Shown one piece after another: positions 20,419-29,213 of a stretch of DNA of 64,000 bases. The position numbers and the translations under genes were made by a program. The DNA is from Streptomyces sp. WAC05374 (GTDB taxonomy: Bacteria; Actinomycetota; Actinomycetes; Streptomycetales; Streptomycetaceae). The notes beneath the pieces are model-generated. The model made no database searches. It was given only the letters and a program-made list of their open reading frames with translations, and was not told the DNA's origin. The stretch lies in contig NZ_SMNQ01000001.1 in assembly GCF_004353505.1 (NCBI RefSeq), forward strand, positions 744,001 through 808,000. The letters are read 5' to 3'. How positions within the stretch are numbered: the stretch's first letter is position 1; each line of letters opens with the position of its first letter.

Positions 20419-21306
20419 TCAGACGCGGTCGGCCGCGATCAGGACGTACTGGAAGGAGCCGTCCTTGTAGGAGTTGATGAACGCCTCCTCGATGCCGGTG
20501 ACCAGGGAGGAGGTGGCCCGCAGCTCCCAGTACGGCAGGGTCGCGGCCGTGAGGTCGATGACGGCCTGCGGCACGAGCCGGTTGTCGGCCATGGCGCGCA
20601 GGTACTCCCGGCGGGAGTGGATGTTGCACTCGAAGTGCGCGTTGATCTGCGAGACCCACTTCGAGGGCTGGCCGTAACGCGGGTTCCAGCAGCCGGTGAT
20701 GGTGACGTAGCGGCCGCCGACCCCGAGGATGCGGGAGTGCTCGGCGAACAGGTCGTGGAGGTCGACGTACATGCTCGACTCGTTGTTCCACGACGCCGCC
20801 GCACGCCCCGTTTCGAAGGGCGTGTTCAGCATGTTGCACACGCGGGCGCGGACGTGGTCCCCGATGCCGAGTTCCTGCGCCCGCCGGTTGGCGAACTCGG
20901 CCTGCTTGGCGGAGAGCGTGACGCCCTCGACCTTGCAGCCGAAGCGCTGGTGGGCCATGACCATCGACCCGCCCCGGCCGCAGCCGGCGTCCACGAGCGT
21001 GTCGTCGGACCCGATGGAACCGAGGTTGTCCAGCAGGACTTCGGCCTGCGCCGACTCCAGGCGGTGGAGTTCGGCGATCAGCTTCTTCTCGTACTCGCTG
21101 TCCTCGGGGTCCCCGAGGGCGGCGTGGTCGACGTCACCGATGCCGTAGTGGTGGTGGTAGAGCCCGTCGACGTCGCCGAGACGCAGGTTGACGGGCCGGG
21201 CCTCCTGGTCCCAGTAGCGGGCGATGTCGCCCTGGTAGGGCGAGGCCGGGGCGGGGACGAACCCGGAGGCGGTGGTGGTGCTGACGGTGCTGAGTTCGCT
21301 GGTCAC
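20419..21306 (-). CDS. gppmt: Geranyl diphosphate 2-C-methyltransferase (2-methylisoborneol synthesis)
   Basis: SAM-dependent enzyme that methylates geranyl diphosphate at C2, giving the substrate of 2-methylisoborneol (2-MIB) synthase. It has 295 residues. DTLVDAGCGRGGSMVMAHQRFGC is the SAM-binding motif, followed by GVTLSAKQAEFANRRA. The N-terminal YYWDQE-like segment (ARYWDQEARPVNLRLGDVDGLYHHHYGIG) is characteristic of this family and of related cyclopropane-synthase-type methyltransferases. The gene starts 13 bp after the terpene cyclase stop and is the last gene of the operon. Family identity is firm, and the product is well supported by the two upstream genes. Confidence 0.94.
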   Translation of the reverse strand: MTSELSTVSTTTASGFVPAPASPYQGDIARYWDQEARPVNLRLGDVDGLYHHHYGIGDVDHAALGDPEDSEYEKKLIAELHRLESAQAEVLLDNLGSIGSDDTLVDAGCGRGGSMVMAHQRFGCKVEGVTLSAKQAEFANRRAQELGIGDHVRARVCNMLNTPFETGRAAASWNNESSMYVDLHDLFAEHSRILGVGGRYVTITGCWNPRYGQPSKWVSQINAHFECNIHSRREYLRAMADNRLVPQAVIDLTAATLPYWELRATSSLVTGIEEAFINSYKDGSFQYVLIAADRV

Positions 21307-21319
21307 AGATGTGTCCTTC

Positions 21320-22864
21320 TTACCAGAAATCGGGCAGGCTGTATCGGTAGGTGTTGGTCTGGTGCCAGTAGTGGTTGCCGTCGACCCACGCGGCCACTCC
21401 CCGCAGGAAGCGGAGGACGCTCGGCACGGGGCAGGCGGCGGCCAGGGCGGCGGCCTCGGCCTCGAAGGCGTGCATCAGGTCGTTGTGGACCTCGACGGCC
21501 TTCAGGTAGGCGTCCCGTTCGGGGAGGTCCTCGCGTTCGGCGATCACCACGGGCAGGTTCAGGTGCCGGCCGGGGCTGGCCAGTTCCTTGGTGTACGAGT
21601 ACAGGTCGTTGACGATGGTGGTGGCGTTGCCCGCGAGCGCGATGACGCGTTGCATCGCGGGCCGGGCGTGCAGGTCGGCGGGCAGTTCGTACCCGCCGAC
21701 GGTGTCGGTGATGGTGGGGCAGGGGCGGAAGTTGTTGAACTGACGCATCGCCAGGTACTCCCACACCTCGGGCACGTGGTCCTTCTCGGCCCAGGCGGCC
21801 TCGGCGAGGTAGCCCATGTGCAGACGGGCCATGTCGTGCCGGAACCGGTCGGCCTGGGAGGGCGTGGCGAGCTGGACGAAGTACTCCATCGCGGAGCGGT
21901 ACGCGCGCCGGGGGGCGTCCGACTCGAGCGACTCGACCCACTCCGGCTCGTACTCCTTGGTGGTGTGCACCGGGTCGAGAGCGGTGTGCGCCAGCAGCAG
22001 GCGGCTGCCGAGGCCGACGGGCGAGCCGCCGTGGTCCTCGCAGTAGCAGTCGTCGACCGCGTTCTCGGCGACCATCAGCCGTGTGGCGGCCATGACGTGC
22101 TCGACGGTCGGCGCGTCCGGGTGGCAGGCGACCATGTAGCGGCCGACGGAGAATCCGTCGAACTGGTCCTCCCACTCCGGGGGGTAGGCCTGGACCTCGT
22201 CCACCGCCCACCGCTTGATCCGGCGGCTGACCTCCTCCACCCGGACAGGGTCCGGTTCGGGCACGGGATGGTGGTAGAGACCCGGGATGGGTGTGCCCTG
22301 GGACGACGGCTCGGGCGCGGGGGGCGGCGCCGGCTCCTCGCGCCGGCCCAGGTACAGCCCCTGTGTGCCGAGACCGCTCGGGCCGCGCAGGATGCGTTCC
22401 AGTGCGGGGCTGGGCCCCGGCACCTGACCGGTGGTCACCTCGCCGCCCAGGGTGCTCCCGGACACGGAGGGGGCGGGCAGGGCCGCCGCGGCGGGCGCGG
22501 GCACGGAAGGCGCGGGTACGGAAGGCGCGGGTACGGAAGGCGCGGGTACGGAAGGCGCGGGTACGGAAGGCGCGGAGGAGGCGGTGGGCGCGGCGGGTTC
22601 GGCGGGCGGGGCCGGTGTGGCGGGTGCGGCGCCGTCGACGGCCGCGGCCGCCCCGATCGCCTCGGTTACTGCCTTTGCCTCGGCTGCTTCAGCCGCCCCG
22701 GCCGCGTCGGCAGCCCCGGCAGCCTCGCTTGCCTGCGTTGCCTCGGCCGCTCCGGTGACGGTGGTGAGGGTGTGGCGGTGGACGTGGGCGATGACGTGGG
22801 CGCCGAAGCGGGCCGCAGCGCCGGGCAGGCTCGACTGCAGCGGGGAAAGCCCTGGATCGGGCAT
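21320..22864 (-). CDS. tpc: 2-methylisoborneol synthase (class I terpene cyclase)
   Basis: Cyclises 2-methyl-GDP to the earthy odorant 2-methylisoborneol. The 514-residue protein has an N-terminal low-complexity Ala/Pro/Glu region of about 190 residues, then the cyclase domain. Metal-binding motifs are DDCYCEDHGG (aspartate-rich) and NDLYSYTKEL (NSE triad), with RRAYRSAMEYF and WVDGNHYWHQTNTYRY near the C-terminus. The N-terminal region contains five PAPSV pentapeptide repeats from a 15-bp tandem repeat. ATG at 22864 follows AAGGAGCTACGG. In family 2B encapsulin systems the disordered N-terminus of such cyclases directs loading into the shell; the shell gene lies directly upstream here. Confidence 0.95.
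   Translation of the reverse strand: MPDPGLSPLQSSLPGAAARFGAHVIAHVHRHTLTTVTGAAEATQASEAAGAADAAGAAEAAEAKAVTEAIGAAAAVDGAAPATPAPPAEPAAPTASSAPSVPAPSVPAPSVPAPSVPAPSVPAPAAAALPAPSVSGSTLGGEVTTGQVPGPSPALERILRGPSGLGTQGLYLGRREEPAPPPAPEPSSQGTPIPGLYHHPVPEPDPVRVEEVSRRIKRWAVDEVQAYPPEWEDQFDGFSVGRYMVACHPDAPTVEHVMAATRLMVAENAVDDCYCEDHGGSPVGLGSRLLLAHTALDPVHTTKEYEPEWVESLESDAPRRAYRSAMEYFVQLATPSQADRFRHDMARLHMGYLAEAAWAEKDHVPEVWEYLAMRQFNNFRPCPTITDTVGGYELPADLHARPAMQRVIALAGNATTIVNDLYSYTKELASPGRHLNLPVVIAEREDLPERDAYLKAVEVHNDLMHAFEAEAAALAAACPVPSVLRFLRGVAAWVDGNHYWHQTNTYRYSLPDFW
22496..22570 (-). repeat. Five tandem 15-bp repeats inside the 2-MIB synthase gene
   Basis: The plus-strand unit CGCGGGTACGGAAGG occurs five times head to tail; only the first copy differs, by one base. 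Fifteen bases keep the frame, so copy number can change without breaking the protein; each unit encodes one PAPSV-type pentapeptide in the disordered N-terminal region. Confidence 0.9.
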
Positions 22865-22961
22865 CCGTAGCTCCTTGGTGACGTGGGTGGGCTGTCCCGG
22901 ATCCCGGGCGGGACGCCCGGCCCAGGAGGGGCCGGACCGTCGTGGCCGGCGGACTGGTCCA

Positions 22962-24374
22962 CTAGTCTTGCCTGCGTGCGACCTGCACGTTCTCCAACAC
23001 GCCGAGTGCGTCGGGCACCAGGATGGCGGCGGAGTAATACGTGGTCACCAGGTACGAGATGATCGCCTGCTCGTCGATGCCCATGCAGCGCACCGACAGG
23101 CCCGGTTCGATCTCCTCCGGCAGGCCGGTCTGACGCAGACCGATGACCCCCTGCTTGTCCTCGCCCGTGCGCATGGCGAGGATCGAGCTGGTGTTGTCGC
23201 CGGTGACGGGGATCTTGTCGCAGGGCAGGATCGGTACGCCCCGCCAGGCCGGGACGCGGTGTCCGTCGATCTCCAGGTGCCCCGGGTCGATCCCGCGGGC
23301 GTTGCACTCCCGGCCGATCGCCGCGATGGCCCGGGGATGGGCGAGGAAGAGCCTGGTGCCGCGGCGGCGGCAGAGCAGTTCGTCCATGTCGTCCGGGGTG
23401 GGCGGACCGGAGTGGGGCTGGATGCGCTGCTTGAAGGCGGCGTTGTGGAGCAGCCCGAACTCCCGGTTGTTGATCAGTTCATGTTCCTGGCGTTCGCGCA
23501 GGGCCTCGATGGTGAGCCTGAGCTGCTGCTCGGTCTGGTTCATCGGCCCGTTGTAGAGGTCGGCGACCCTCGTGTGGACCCGCAGGACGGTCTGCGCGAC
23601 GGAGAGTTCGTACTCGCGCGGACGGAGTTCGTAGTCGACGAAGGCGCCCGGCAGCGGGACTTCGCCGGTGTGGCCGGCCGACATCGCGATCTCGGCCTCG
23701 CCGTGCTTGTTCTGCCGCTGGCGGGGGAGCGACCTGAACCGCTCGACGTGCGCCCTCAGGTTCGGCGCCGTGGACAGCACGGCGGCGAAGTCGGCGCGGG
23801 AGAGGGTGAGCAGGGTGCCGGACGTCTCGGCGGTGGCCGTGCAGTCCCACGTGGCGTCGGCGTCGAGCAGGGCGTGGTCACCGAACCGGTCGCCGTCCGC
23901 GAGTACGGCGACACCGACGTCGTCACCGTACTTGCCGACGGAGGTCTGGCTGACGCGGCCGTGGGCGATGAGGTGGATGTGCTCGGCGGGGGCACCGCGC
24001 TCGGCCAGCACCTCACCGGCCCGGAAGTCGCGCTGGACGCACCGCCCGGCGAGCGCGGTGAGCACCTCCACGTCGTCGAACCCTCGCAGCAGGGCCAGTT
24101 CGCCCAGTTCCCGCGGGATCACCCGGACGTGGGCGCCGTCCTGGACGAACTCGACGCGCCCGTCCCCGACGGCGTAGCTCAGCCGGCGGTTCACCCGGTA
24201 GGTGCCGCCCTTGGTCTCCACCCAGGGGAGCATCCGCAGCAGCCAGCGGGAGGTGATCTCCTGCATCTGCGGGGCGGACTTGGTGGTGGTGGCGAGGTTG
24301 CGGGCGGCCGCGGTGCTCAGGCTGGACTGCGCAGGCGGCTCCGCCGGCGCCTCGGGGCCGGTCTCAACGGTCAT
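22962..24374 (-). CDS. Family 2B encapsulin shell protein with cyclic-nucleotide-binding domain (EshA-like)
   Basis: A 470-residue HK97-fold shell protein that self-assembles into a nanocompartment. The N-terminal arm ([36 protein letters not shown]) is the typical 2B beginning. A cNMP-binding-type domain is inserted at about residues 105-225 ([13 protein letters not shown]...[27 protein letters not shown]...[10 protein letters not shown]). The encapsulin core then resumes ([45 protein letters not shown]) and ends in [34 protein letters not shown]. It is the first gene of the 2-MIB operon. ATG at 24374 has an AGGAG about 12 nt upstream, rather far, so the exact start is less certain than the identity. 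Confidence 0.9.
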   Translation of the reverse strand: MTVETGPEAPAEPPAQSSLSTAAARNLATTTKSAPQMQEITSRWLLRMLPWVETKGGTYRVNRRLSYAVGDGRVEFVQDGAHVRVIPRELGELALLRGFDDVEVLTALAGRCVQRDFRAGEVLAERGAPAEHIHLIAHGRVSQTSVGKYGDDVGVAVLADGDRFGDHALLDADATWDCTATAETSGTLLTLSRADFAAVLSTAPNLRAHVERFRSLPRQRQNKHGEAEIAMSAGHTGEVPLPGAFVDYELRPREYELSVAQTVLRVHTRVADLYNGPMNQTEQQLRLTIEALRERQEHELINNREFGLLHNAAFKQRIQPHSGPPTPDDMDELLCRRRGTRLFLAHPRAIAAIGRECNARGIDPGHLEIDGHRVPAWRGVPILPCDKIPVTGDNTSSILAMRTGEDKQGVIGLRQTGLPEEIEPGLSVRCMGIDEQAIISYLVTTYYSAAILVPDALGVLENVQVARRQD

Positions 24375-24743
24375 CTCGGGCGGGCTCTCCTTCGCGGGGA
24401 TGGTGAGCGGCGTGGGCACGCGCCGGCCGGGGTGGAAAGGGAGATAACAGGAGGAATCTCTGGGAATCCGTCCAGATCTCGGGGAACAGTAACGGCGGGT
24501 GTGCCCGGTGCGCCCCATGGGGCCGTTGGTATTACCTCAATGAAGTGATCTTGCTTGGTACGGGGTTTGCCGGGGCGACGACGGCTTTCGGACAACCTGA
24601 GCGGCGTGCGGTGTCCCTGGCGGTGGAAGCCCCGCGCGGTGCTCGGGGCGACCGGACGAGCCGTGAGCGGGTGCCCGGTGCCTTCCTCCGAAGAGGGGCC
24701 GCCGGCATGGCCGCCGGTGCGTTCACCGGCGAGGACGTCCCGT
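24375..24743. other. 369-bp divergent interval upstream of the encapsulin gene
   Basis: Holds the presumed promoter of the 2-MIB operon on the minus strand. A short, relatively A/T-rich stretch around 24530-24570 (ATTACCTCAATGAAGTGATC) stands out. No iron box was found and no gene is supported. Confidence 0.4.
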
Positions 24744-24977
24744 ATGACCGCCGATCACGACCTCGCTCCCGCACGTCCGGCGACGCGCGCGGTGGCCCTG
24801 GTGTTCGGGGCCGGCGCGGCCGTCGGCGTGCTGGGCGGAGTGATCGGCCTGGGCGGCGCGGAGTTCCGCCCGCCGTTGCTGATCGGCCTGTTCGGGTTCG
24901 CCGCGCTCGCGGCCGTCGTCCTCAACAAGGCGGTGATCCTGCTCGTCTCCGCGGTCAAGGTCGCCCGGCACGCGTGA
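24744..24977 (+). pseudogene. Truncated TauE/SafE-type permease remnant
   Basis: The 77-codon frame contains the opening of a TauE/SafE family permease: VGVLGGVIGLGGAEFRPPLLIGLFGFAALAAVVLNKAV, i.e. the first transmembrane hairpin and the GLGGAE signature. It then ends at VKVARHA-stop, whereas full-length relatives have about 250 residues and seven or more membrane spans. No continuation was seen in other frames downstream. It may be a decayed gene or, less likely, a small membrane protein in use. The 3' side meets a convergent gene. Confidence 0.6.
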
Positions 24978-25041
24978 CCCGGGCGGGGAGCGATTGCGGC
25001 CGTGAGCCGGGCGGGGAGGGGAATCGTTTCGGCGTGAGCCG

Positions 25042-25602
25042 CTACGAGCGGCGGCGGCGTGTGGCGCGTACGGCCAGGACGGCGGCCGTTGCCACGGCCA
25101 GGAGGGCGCCCGCCGCGGCCGCCAGGGTGCCGGGCCGTGCGGCGGGGGCGGGCTCGGCGGCGGCGGCCGGTGTGGTCGCGCTGGTGGGGCGGGGGGACGC
25201 GGCGGCCGGGGGCCGGGCCGGTGCGGCGGTCACGGTGAGGTCGGCCTCGTCGCGGCCGAGGGCCGGGTGGCCCACCTCGACCAGGACCTTCCAGCGGCCG
25301 GGCGGCAGTGCCTCGGCGGTGGTGAAGCGCCGGTCGTCGGCGGGGTCGCGCACCAGCCGCCACGGGCCCGCCGTGCGGCGCCCGTCGGCACTCACGGCGT
25401 TGACGGTCGCGGCGACCCGTTCGTCGACGGAGTCCCGGTCGTTCTCCCAGGTGACGCGGGCCGTCACGCGGCCCTGCTCGTGTCCGGCGATGTCGACCGC
25501 CAGGGTGCCTCCGTGGCCGTGGGCGGTGGCCGTGCCGAGGGCCGTCAGGGCCGCCACGGTCAGGGCGGTGGCCGCGACGGCCGTGGAACGCGGTGCGTGC
25601 AC
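25042..25602 (-). CDS. Secreted, C-terminally membrane-anchored protein, CopC/FixH-like Ig fold
   Basis: Predicted 186-residue surface protein. An N-terminal signal peptide (hydrophobic core AATALTVAALTALG, cut near ATAHG) is followed by an Ig-like beta domain of about 105 residues (VTARVTWENDRDSVDERVAATVNAVS...LPPGRWKVLVEVGHPALGRDEADLTVTA). A Pro/Ala-rich linker, a transmembrane helix (TLAAAAGALLAVATAAVLAV) and a terminal RATRRRRS cytoplasmic tail complete it. His residues just after the signal peptide (HGHGG) recall CopC-type copper proteins, but the usual full ligand set is not evident. GTG at 25602 lies 6 nt after GGAGG. No precise function can be given. Confidence 0.65.
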   Translation of the reverse strand: MHAPRSTAVAATALTVAALTALGTATAHGHGGTLAVDIAGHEQGRVTARVTWENDRDSVDERVAATVNAVSADGRRTAGPWRLVRDPADDRRFTTAEALPPGRWKVLVEVGHPALGRDEADLTVTAAPARPPAAASPRPTSATTPAAAAEPAPAARPGTLAAAAGALLAVATAAVLAVRATRRRRS

Positions 25603-25697
25603 AGGTGTCCTCCGGTGAGGAAAGCGAGGGGGGCCGACGGGCGGCGGTGGGCCGCCCGTCGGCCGTCATGGGTCCGGCCGGAGCCGGCGGGGTCAGG

Positions 25698-27752
25698 TCA
25701 GGCGGACTTCCGCAGCGTCCAGATCTGCGCGGGTGCGGAGACCGCGTGCTGGAGCTCGATCAGCCAGGACCCGTAGTACGGCCGGTTGCTGACGCCCAGC
25801 GCGAAGCGGCTCGTACCGGACGTGATCGTCACGCCGTTGCCGGCCGGGGTGAGCCTCCACTGCTGTGCGGCGGTGGTGCCGCAGGGCTGCTGGGACACCC
25901 ACATGCCCGCGCCCGCCGTGCCACCCGGCTGGAGGCACTTGCCCGTCGCGGCCGAGCGGATACGGCTGTAGCCGTTGCCCGCGTCGTCGACGTACCACTG
26001 CTGCTGGGCGTAGCCGTTGTGCGCCGACCCGACGAGGACGGTCCCGTCGGCGCTCCGGCCGCCCCACACCTCGGCGGCCGTGCCGGTGGGGCCGTTGGTG
26101 AGCAGGTAGCGGGTGTTCGGTGTTGCGCCGCCGCCGTCGCCGGCGGTGCGGAAGGCCGTGGCCCTGCCGGGACCGCTGTCGCGCCCCGACCGGTCCCGCA
26201 CGGAGACGGCGAGGGTGTGGTCGGTGCCGGGCTTCAGGTTGTATACGCGGGCGCTGTTCGTCCCCACCCATCCGATGGGCTTGCCGTCGAGGATCACCTG
26301 GTACCAGGCGGCGTTGGCGACGGCCTGCCAGGTGGTCACGACCGAGTCCGGCGCGATCTGCCCGACGGTGACCGTGGGGGCCGTCGACGGCCCGGTGGTC
26401 GGCCCGCCCGTCGGCGTGGGGGTGGGCGTGGGCGTGGGATCGGGCCGGGTGGTGCCCTTGTTCCTCATGAGGAACTGGCTGTCGGCGATGTTCCAGTGCG
26501 TGGCGAGATAGCTGCCGGGCCTGGGGCTGGTGTGGAAGTAGTCGTCGTGGTTGCAGTCGAGCCGGTTCTCGTAGGCGCCGTCCTGGCAGACCGACCGCAT
26601 CCGCGGGTAGTACGGGCTGTCCGAGTAGCACATGACGTCCCACTCGTCGGTGCAGTGGGCGCCCCGGCTGGTGTTGGGGGCGCTGTTGTTCACCGCGCCG
26701 AGGTTGTGGCCCAGTTCGTGGGCGGCGGTGTGCCCGCCCCAGCAGCCCGTGTCCGTACGGCCGTAGGAGGGGCCGAAGTTGCTGAGGTTGTTCTGGGCGG
26801 GCCGCTCGTCGCCCGCGAAGGTGCCGATGCCGCAGTACACCTGGGCGTCGGCGAAGATCATGTACTTGCGGTCGCGGCGGTCCAGGCCCCGGGCGGCGAG
26901 CGCGCGGTTCATGGCGCTGAACTCGCCCATCGCCGAGGCGGGGAGCTCCATGTTGAGCACGGTCGGGACGCAGTCGGAGCCGGTGACGTACCGGATGTGC
27001 CGCACTCCCCCGGTGTCCTCGGCGCTCTCGGAGAAGATCAGGTCGGCGTCGGCCGCCCACTTGCGGAAGGACGCCAGGTAGGTGGCGTACCGGTCGTTTC
27101 CGGGGGCGTGGGCGTAGACGACCTGGACGCGGTTGCCGGTCGTGCCGTCGCCGTCGCACTGCACGGTCTGTCCGGCGGGGCCGTTGGCGGGCGCCTTGCG
27201 GGCACTCGGGCCCGTGGCGGCCGGTGGCTCCCCCGCCTTGGGCGCGGCGGCGTCCAGCGGGGGTATGGTCCGGGGCAGTTCGGTGCCGGGCTCGCCGCCG
27301 GAGGTGTCACGCCCCGGCTTGGCGGGGTCCTCGGCGGGAACCGCCGTGCGGACGGCCGGCGGGGTGTCCTTCTTGATGTCGACGCCCTTCGGAGGGGCGT
27401 CCGGGCCGTGCGTGCAGTGGCCGGTGGTCGTGCGGTAGACGCCGGCGCACGGATCCCCCTCGGGCGCGGGTGTCAGGCCTTCGTAGACGAGTCCGCGGCC
27501 GGGCTCGCTCTTCGGCTTCTCGACGAGGGGCTCCGGCTCCTCGTCCCGGGTGGGTGCGGCGGCCGGCTCGGGGGCCGCGGTCGGTGTGGCGGCGGGCTGG
27601 GCGAGCGGCAGCGGGCGGTCCGTCCCGGCTGCCGGCGCGGTGGCGTCGTAGGCCACGGCGCCCAGGACGGCGACGGCCGCGACGGCGGCCGTCGCGAGTA
27701 TGAGCCGGGGGGTCTTGCGCCGCTGGGGCTTCAGTCTTCGGCGTCCTGACAA
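25698..27752 (-). CDS. Secreted zinc metalloprotease with Fn3 and ricin-type lectin domains
   Basis: The predicted protein has 684 residues. A basic N-terminus and hydrophobic helix (LILATAAVAAVAVLGAVAY) form a signal or anchor. A long Pro/Ala-rich linker (to about 200) leads to a metzincin-like protease domain with HELGHNLGAVNN (HExxHxxG zinc motif) and a downstream DVMCYSD Met-turn. A Thr/Pro linker then joins a fibronectin-III domain (VTTWQAVANAAWYQVILDGKPIGWVG) and a C-terminal ricin-type beta-trefoil (YSRIRSAATGKCLQPG, QQPCGTTAAQQWRL) that would bind sugars. TTG at 27752, six nt after GAGG, is the best start. A carbohydrate-targeted extracellular peptidase is the likely role; the substrate is unknown. 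Confidence 0.85.
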   Translation of the reverse strand: MSGRRRLKPQRRKTPRLILATAAVAAVAVLGAVAYDATAPAAGTDRPLPLAQPAATPTAAPEPAAAPTRDEEPEPLVEKPKSEPGRGLVYEGLTPAPEGDPCAGVYRTTTGHCTHGPDAPPKGVDIKKDTPPAVRTAVPAEDPAKPGRDTSGGEPGTELPRTIPPLDAAAPKAGEPPAATGPSARKAPANGPAGQTVQCDGDGTTGNRVQVVYAHAPGNDRYATYLASFRKWAADADLIFSESAEDTGGVRHIRYVTGSDCVPTVLNMELPASAMGEFSAMNRALAARGLDRRDRKYMIFADAQVYCGIGTFAGDERPAQNNLSNFGPSYGRTDTGCWGGHTAAHELGHNLGAVNNSAPNTSRGAHCTDEWDVMCYSDSPYYPRMRSVCQDGAYENRLDCNHDDYFHTSPRPGSYLATHWNIADSQFLMRNKGTTRPDPTPTPTPTPTGGPTTGPSTAPTVTVGQIAPDSVVTTWQAVANAAWYQVILDGKPIGWVGTNSARVYNLKPGTDHTLAVSVRDRSGRDSGPGRATAFRTAGDGGGATPNTRYLLTNGPTGTAAEVWGGRSADGTVLVGSAHNGYAQQQWYVDDAGNGYSRIRSAATGKCLQPGGTAGAGMWVSQQPCGTTAAQQWRLTPAGNGVTITSGTSRFALGVSNRPYYGSWLIELQHAVSAPAQIWTLRKSA

Positions 27753-28206
27753 GAGGCACCTCTTCCTTGATCGGGGAACGGTGCGCGGAAGCCTGCCAGA
27801 ACGCCGGGGCGGAGAATTCAGACATAGAGGGGCCGAAAGAATATGTGCGTTCCGTTACCGGGTGGTTCGAAATGACGAATCATCAAATCGCTTCATCGAG
27901 AGGCAAGTTGGCCAGAGCACCGGGGATTGGTCCAGTCCTTGCGGCGGTTGTCGTTATTCAATTGAGATAGGCGTCGCCGCTATTCGACCGAACGTCAACG
28001 GAATCGCTCACTCCAAGGAATTGCCGCCATCACGGATGGTGCGCCACCGCAATACATGCTTGGAGAATCCATAAGCCGAACCGATGCCGGTGACGTGGCG
28101 CAGCTCACATACTGAGCAGTTGGTAATCTCCCTCACCTGATGGGAACGTGACGCCCGGGACCCCGCGGAGCGTCGCGCGGGACAGGTCAGGAAGTGAGGA
28201 GCGACC
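27753..28206. other. 454-bp divergent intergenic region with an A/T-richer core
   Basis: The stretch at about 27810-28130 has visibly more A and T than its surroundings, with runs such as GAATATGTG, CGTTATTCAATTGAGATAG and GGAGAATCCATAAG. A 67-codon frame (27767-27970) shows no recognised domain. The region must hold the promoters of the metalloprotease and the quinone oxidoreductase. No iron box is present. Confidence 0.5.
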
Positions 28207-29163
28207 GTGCGTGCGATACACGTCACCGAATTCGGCGGGCCGGAAGTGCTGCGACTCGTGGAGGCGCCCGACCCCCGGCCCGAGCCGGGCCGCCTGCTGA
28301 TCGACGTCTCCGCGGCCGGCGTCAACTACGCCGATACGCACGCGGTGGAGGATTCGTACCTGTCCCGTTCCGCCCTGCCGATGATCCCGGGCGGCGAGGT
28401 GGTCGGCCGCACCCATGACGGACGCCGGGTCGTGGCCCTCGCGGACAACTACGGCGGGTACGCCGAAAAGGCCTCCGTCCGGGAGGACCTGGCCATCGAC
28501 GTCCCGGACGGGGTGAGCGACGGCCAGGCCCTGGCCCTCATCGTGCAAGGGCTCACCGCCTGGCACCTGCTGCGCACCTCGGGGCGCGTCGCCACGGGTG
28601 AGTCGCTCGTCGTGCACGCCGCCGCCGGCGGCACCGGATCGCTCGCCGTCCAGCTCGCGAAGGCGTTCGGGGCGGGCCGCGTCATCGCCACCGCCTCCAC
28701 CCAGGAGAAGCGCGACCTCGCCCTGTCCCTCGGCGCCGACGCCGCCGTCGACTCCGCCCCGGAAGGCATGAAGGACCGGCTGGTGGAGGCCAACGGGGGC
28801 CGGAAGGTCGACGTCGTCCTGGAGATGACCGGCGGCCCGGTCTTCGAGGAGTCCCTGGCCGCGCTGGCCCCGTTCGGCCGGCTCGTCACGTACGGCATGG
28901 CGAGCCGGCAGGCCCCGGAGCCCGTCCACGCCGCACAGCTCATGGGCCGCTCGCGGGCCGTGGTCGGCTTCTGGCTGATGCACGCGATCGGCCGCCCCGG
29001 GATGTACCGGGAGCCGATGGCCGAGCTGCTGGCGATGGTCGGTGACGGACGCCTGGCGCCGCAGGTCGGTGGCGTCTACCCGCTGGCCGATGCGGCACGC
29101 GCGCACGAGGACCTGCGCGCCCGCAGGACCGTCGGCAAGCTGGTGCTCGACACCTCCCGCTGA
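28207..29163 (+). CDS. Zinc-less quinone oxidoreductase (MDR superfamily)
   Basis: NADPH-dependent quinone/enone reductase of the medium-chain dehydrogenase superfamily, 318 residues. MRAIHVTEFGGPEVLRL is the standard N-terminus. VNYADTHAVEDSYL, PGGEVVGRT and the nucleotide-binding VHAAAGGTGSLAVQLAKAFGAGRVIATAST follow. The catalytic zinc ligands of alcohol dehydrogenases are absent, as expected for the quinone reductase subgroup. GTG at 28207 follows GTGAGGAG. It is a single gene, divergent from the metalloprotease and closed by an 11-bp hairpin. The substrate cannot be stated. Confidence 0.88.
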   Translation: MRAIHVTEFGGPEVLRLVEAPDPRPEPGRLLIDVSAAGVNYADTHAVEDSYLSRSALPMIPGGEVVGRTHDGRRVVALADNYGGYAEKASVREDLAIDVPDGVSDGQALALIVQGLTAWHLLRTSGRVATGESLVVHAAAGGTGSLAVQLAKAFGAGRVIATASTQEKRDLALSLGADAAVDSAPEGMKDRLVEANGGRKVDVVLEMTGGPVFEESLAALAPFGRLVTYGMASRQAPEPVHAAQLMGRSRAVVGFWLMHAIGRPGMYREPMAELLAMVGDGRLAPQVGGVYPLADAARAHEDLRARRTVGKLVLDTSR

Positions 29164-29175
29164 CCCGGACCACCG

Positions 29176-29207
29176 GACCGGCCGGCCGCCGGCGCTGCCG
29201 GCCGGTC
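29176..29207. terminator. Bidirectional hairpin between the quinone oxidoreductase and the thioesterase
   Basis: A perfect 11-bp stem (GACCGGCCGGC / GCCGGCCGGTC) with a 10-nt loop lies between convergent genes. Confidence 0.6.
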
Positions 29208-29213
29208 ACCCGG

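Noticed and set aside
22496..22570. CRISPR-like array
   Set aside because: Units are 15 bp, directly adjacent with no spacers, and in frame within a protein-coding gene.
27767..27970. 67-codon frame with an APGIGPVLAAVV segment, faintly like the C-terminal part of IS110-type transposases
   Set aside because: The match is one short generic segment; no DDE/DEDD motif, inverted repeats or further homology, and weak codon bias.
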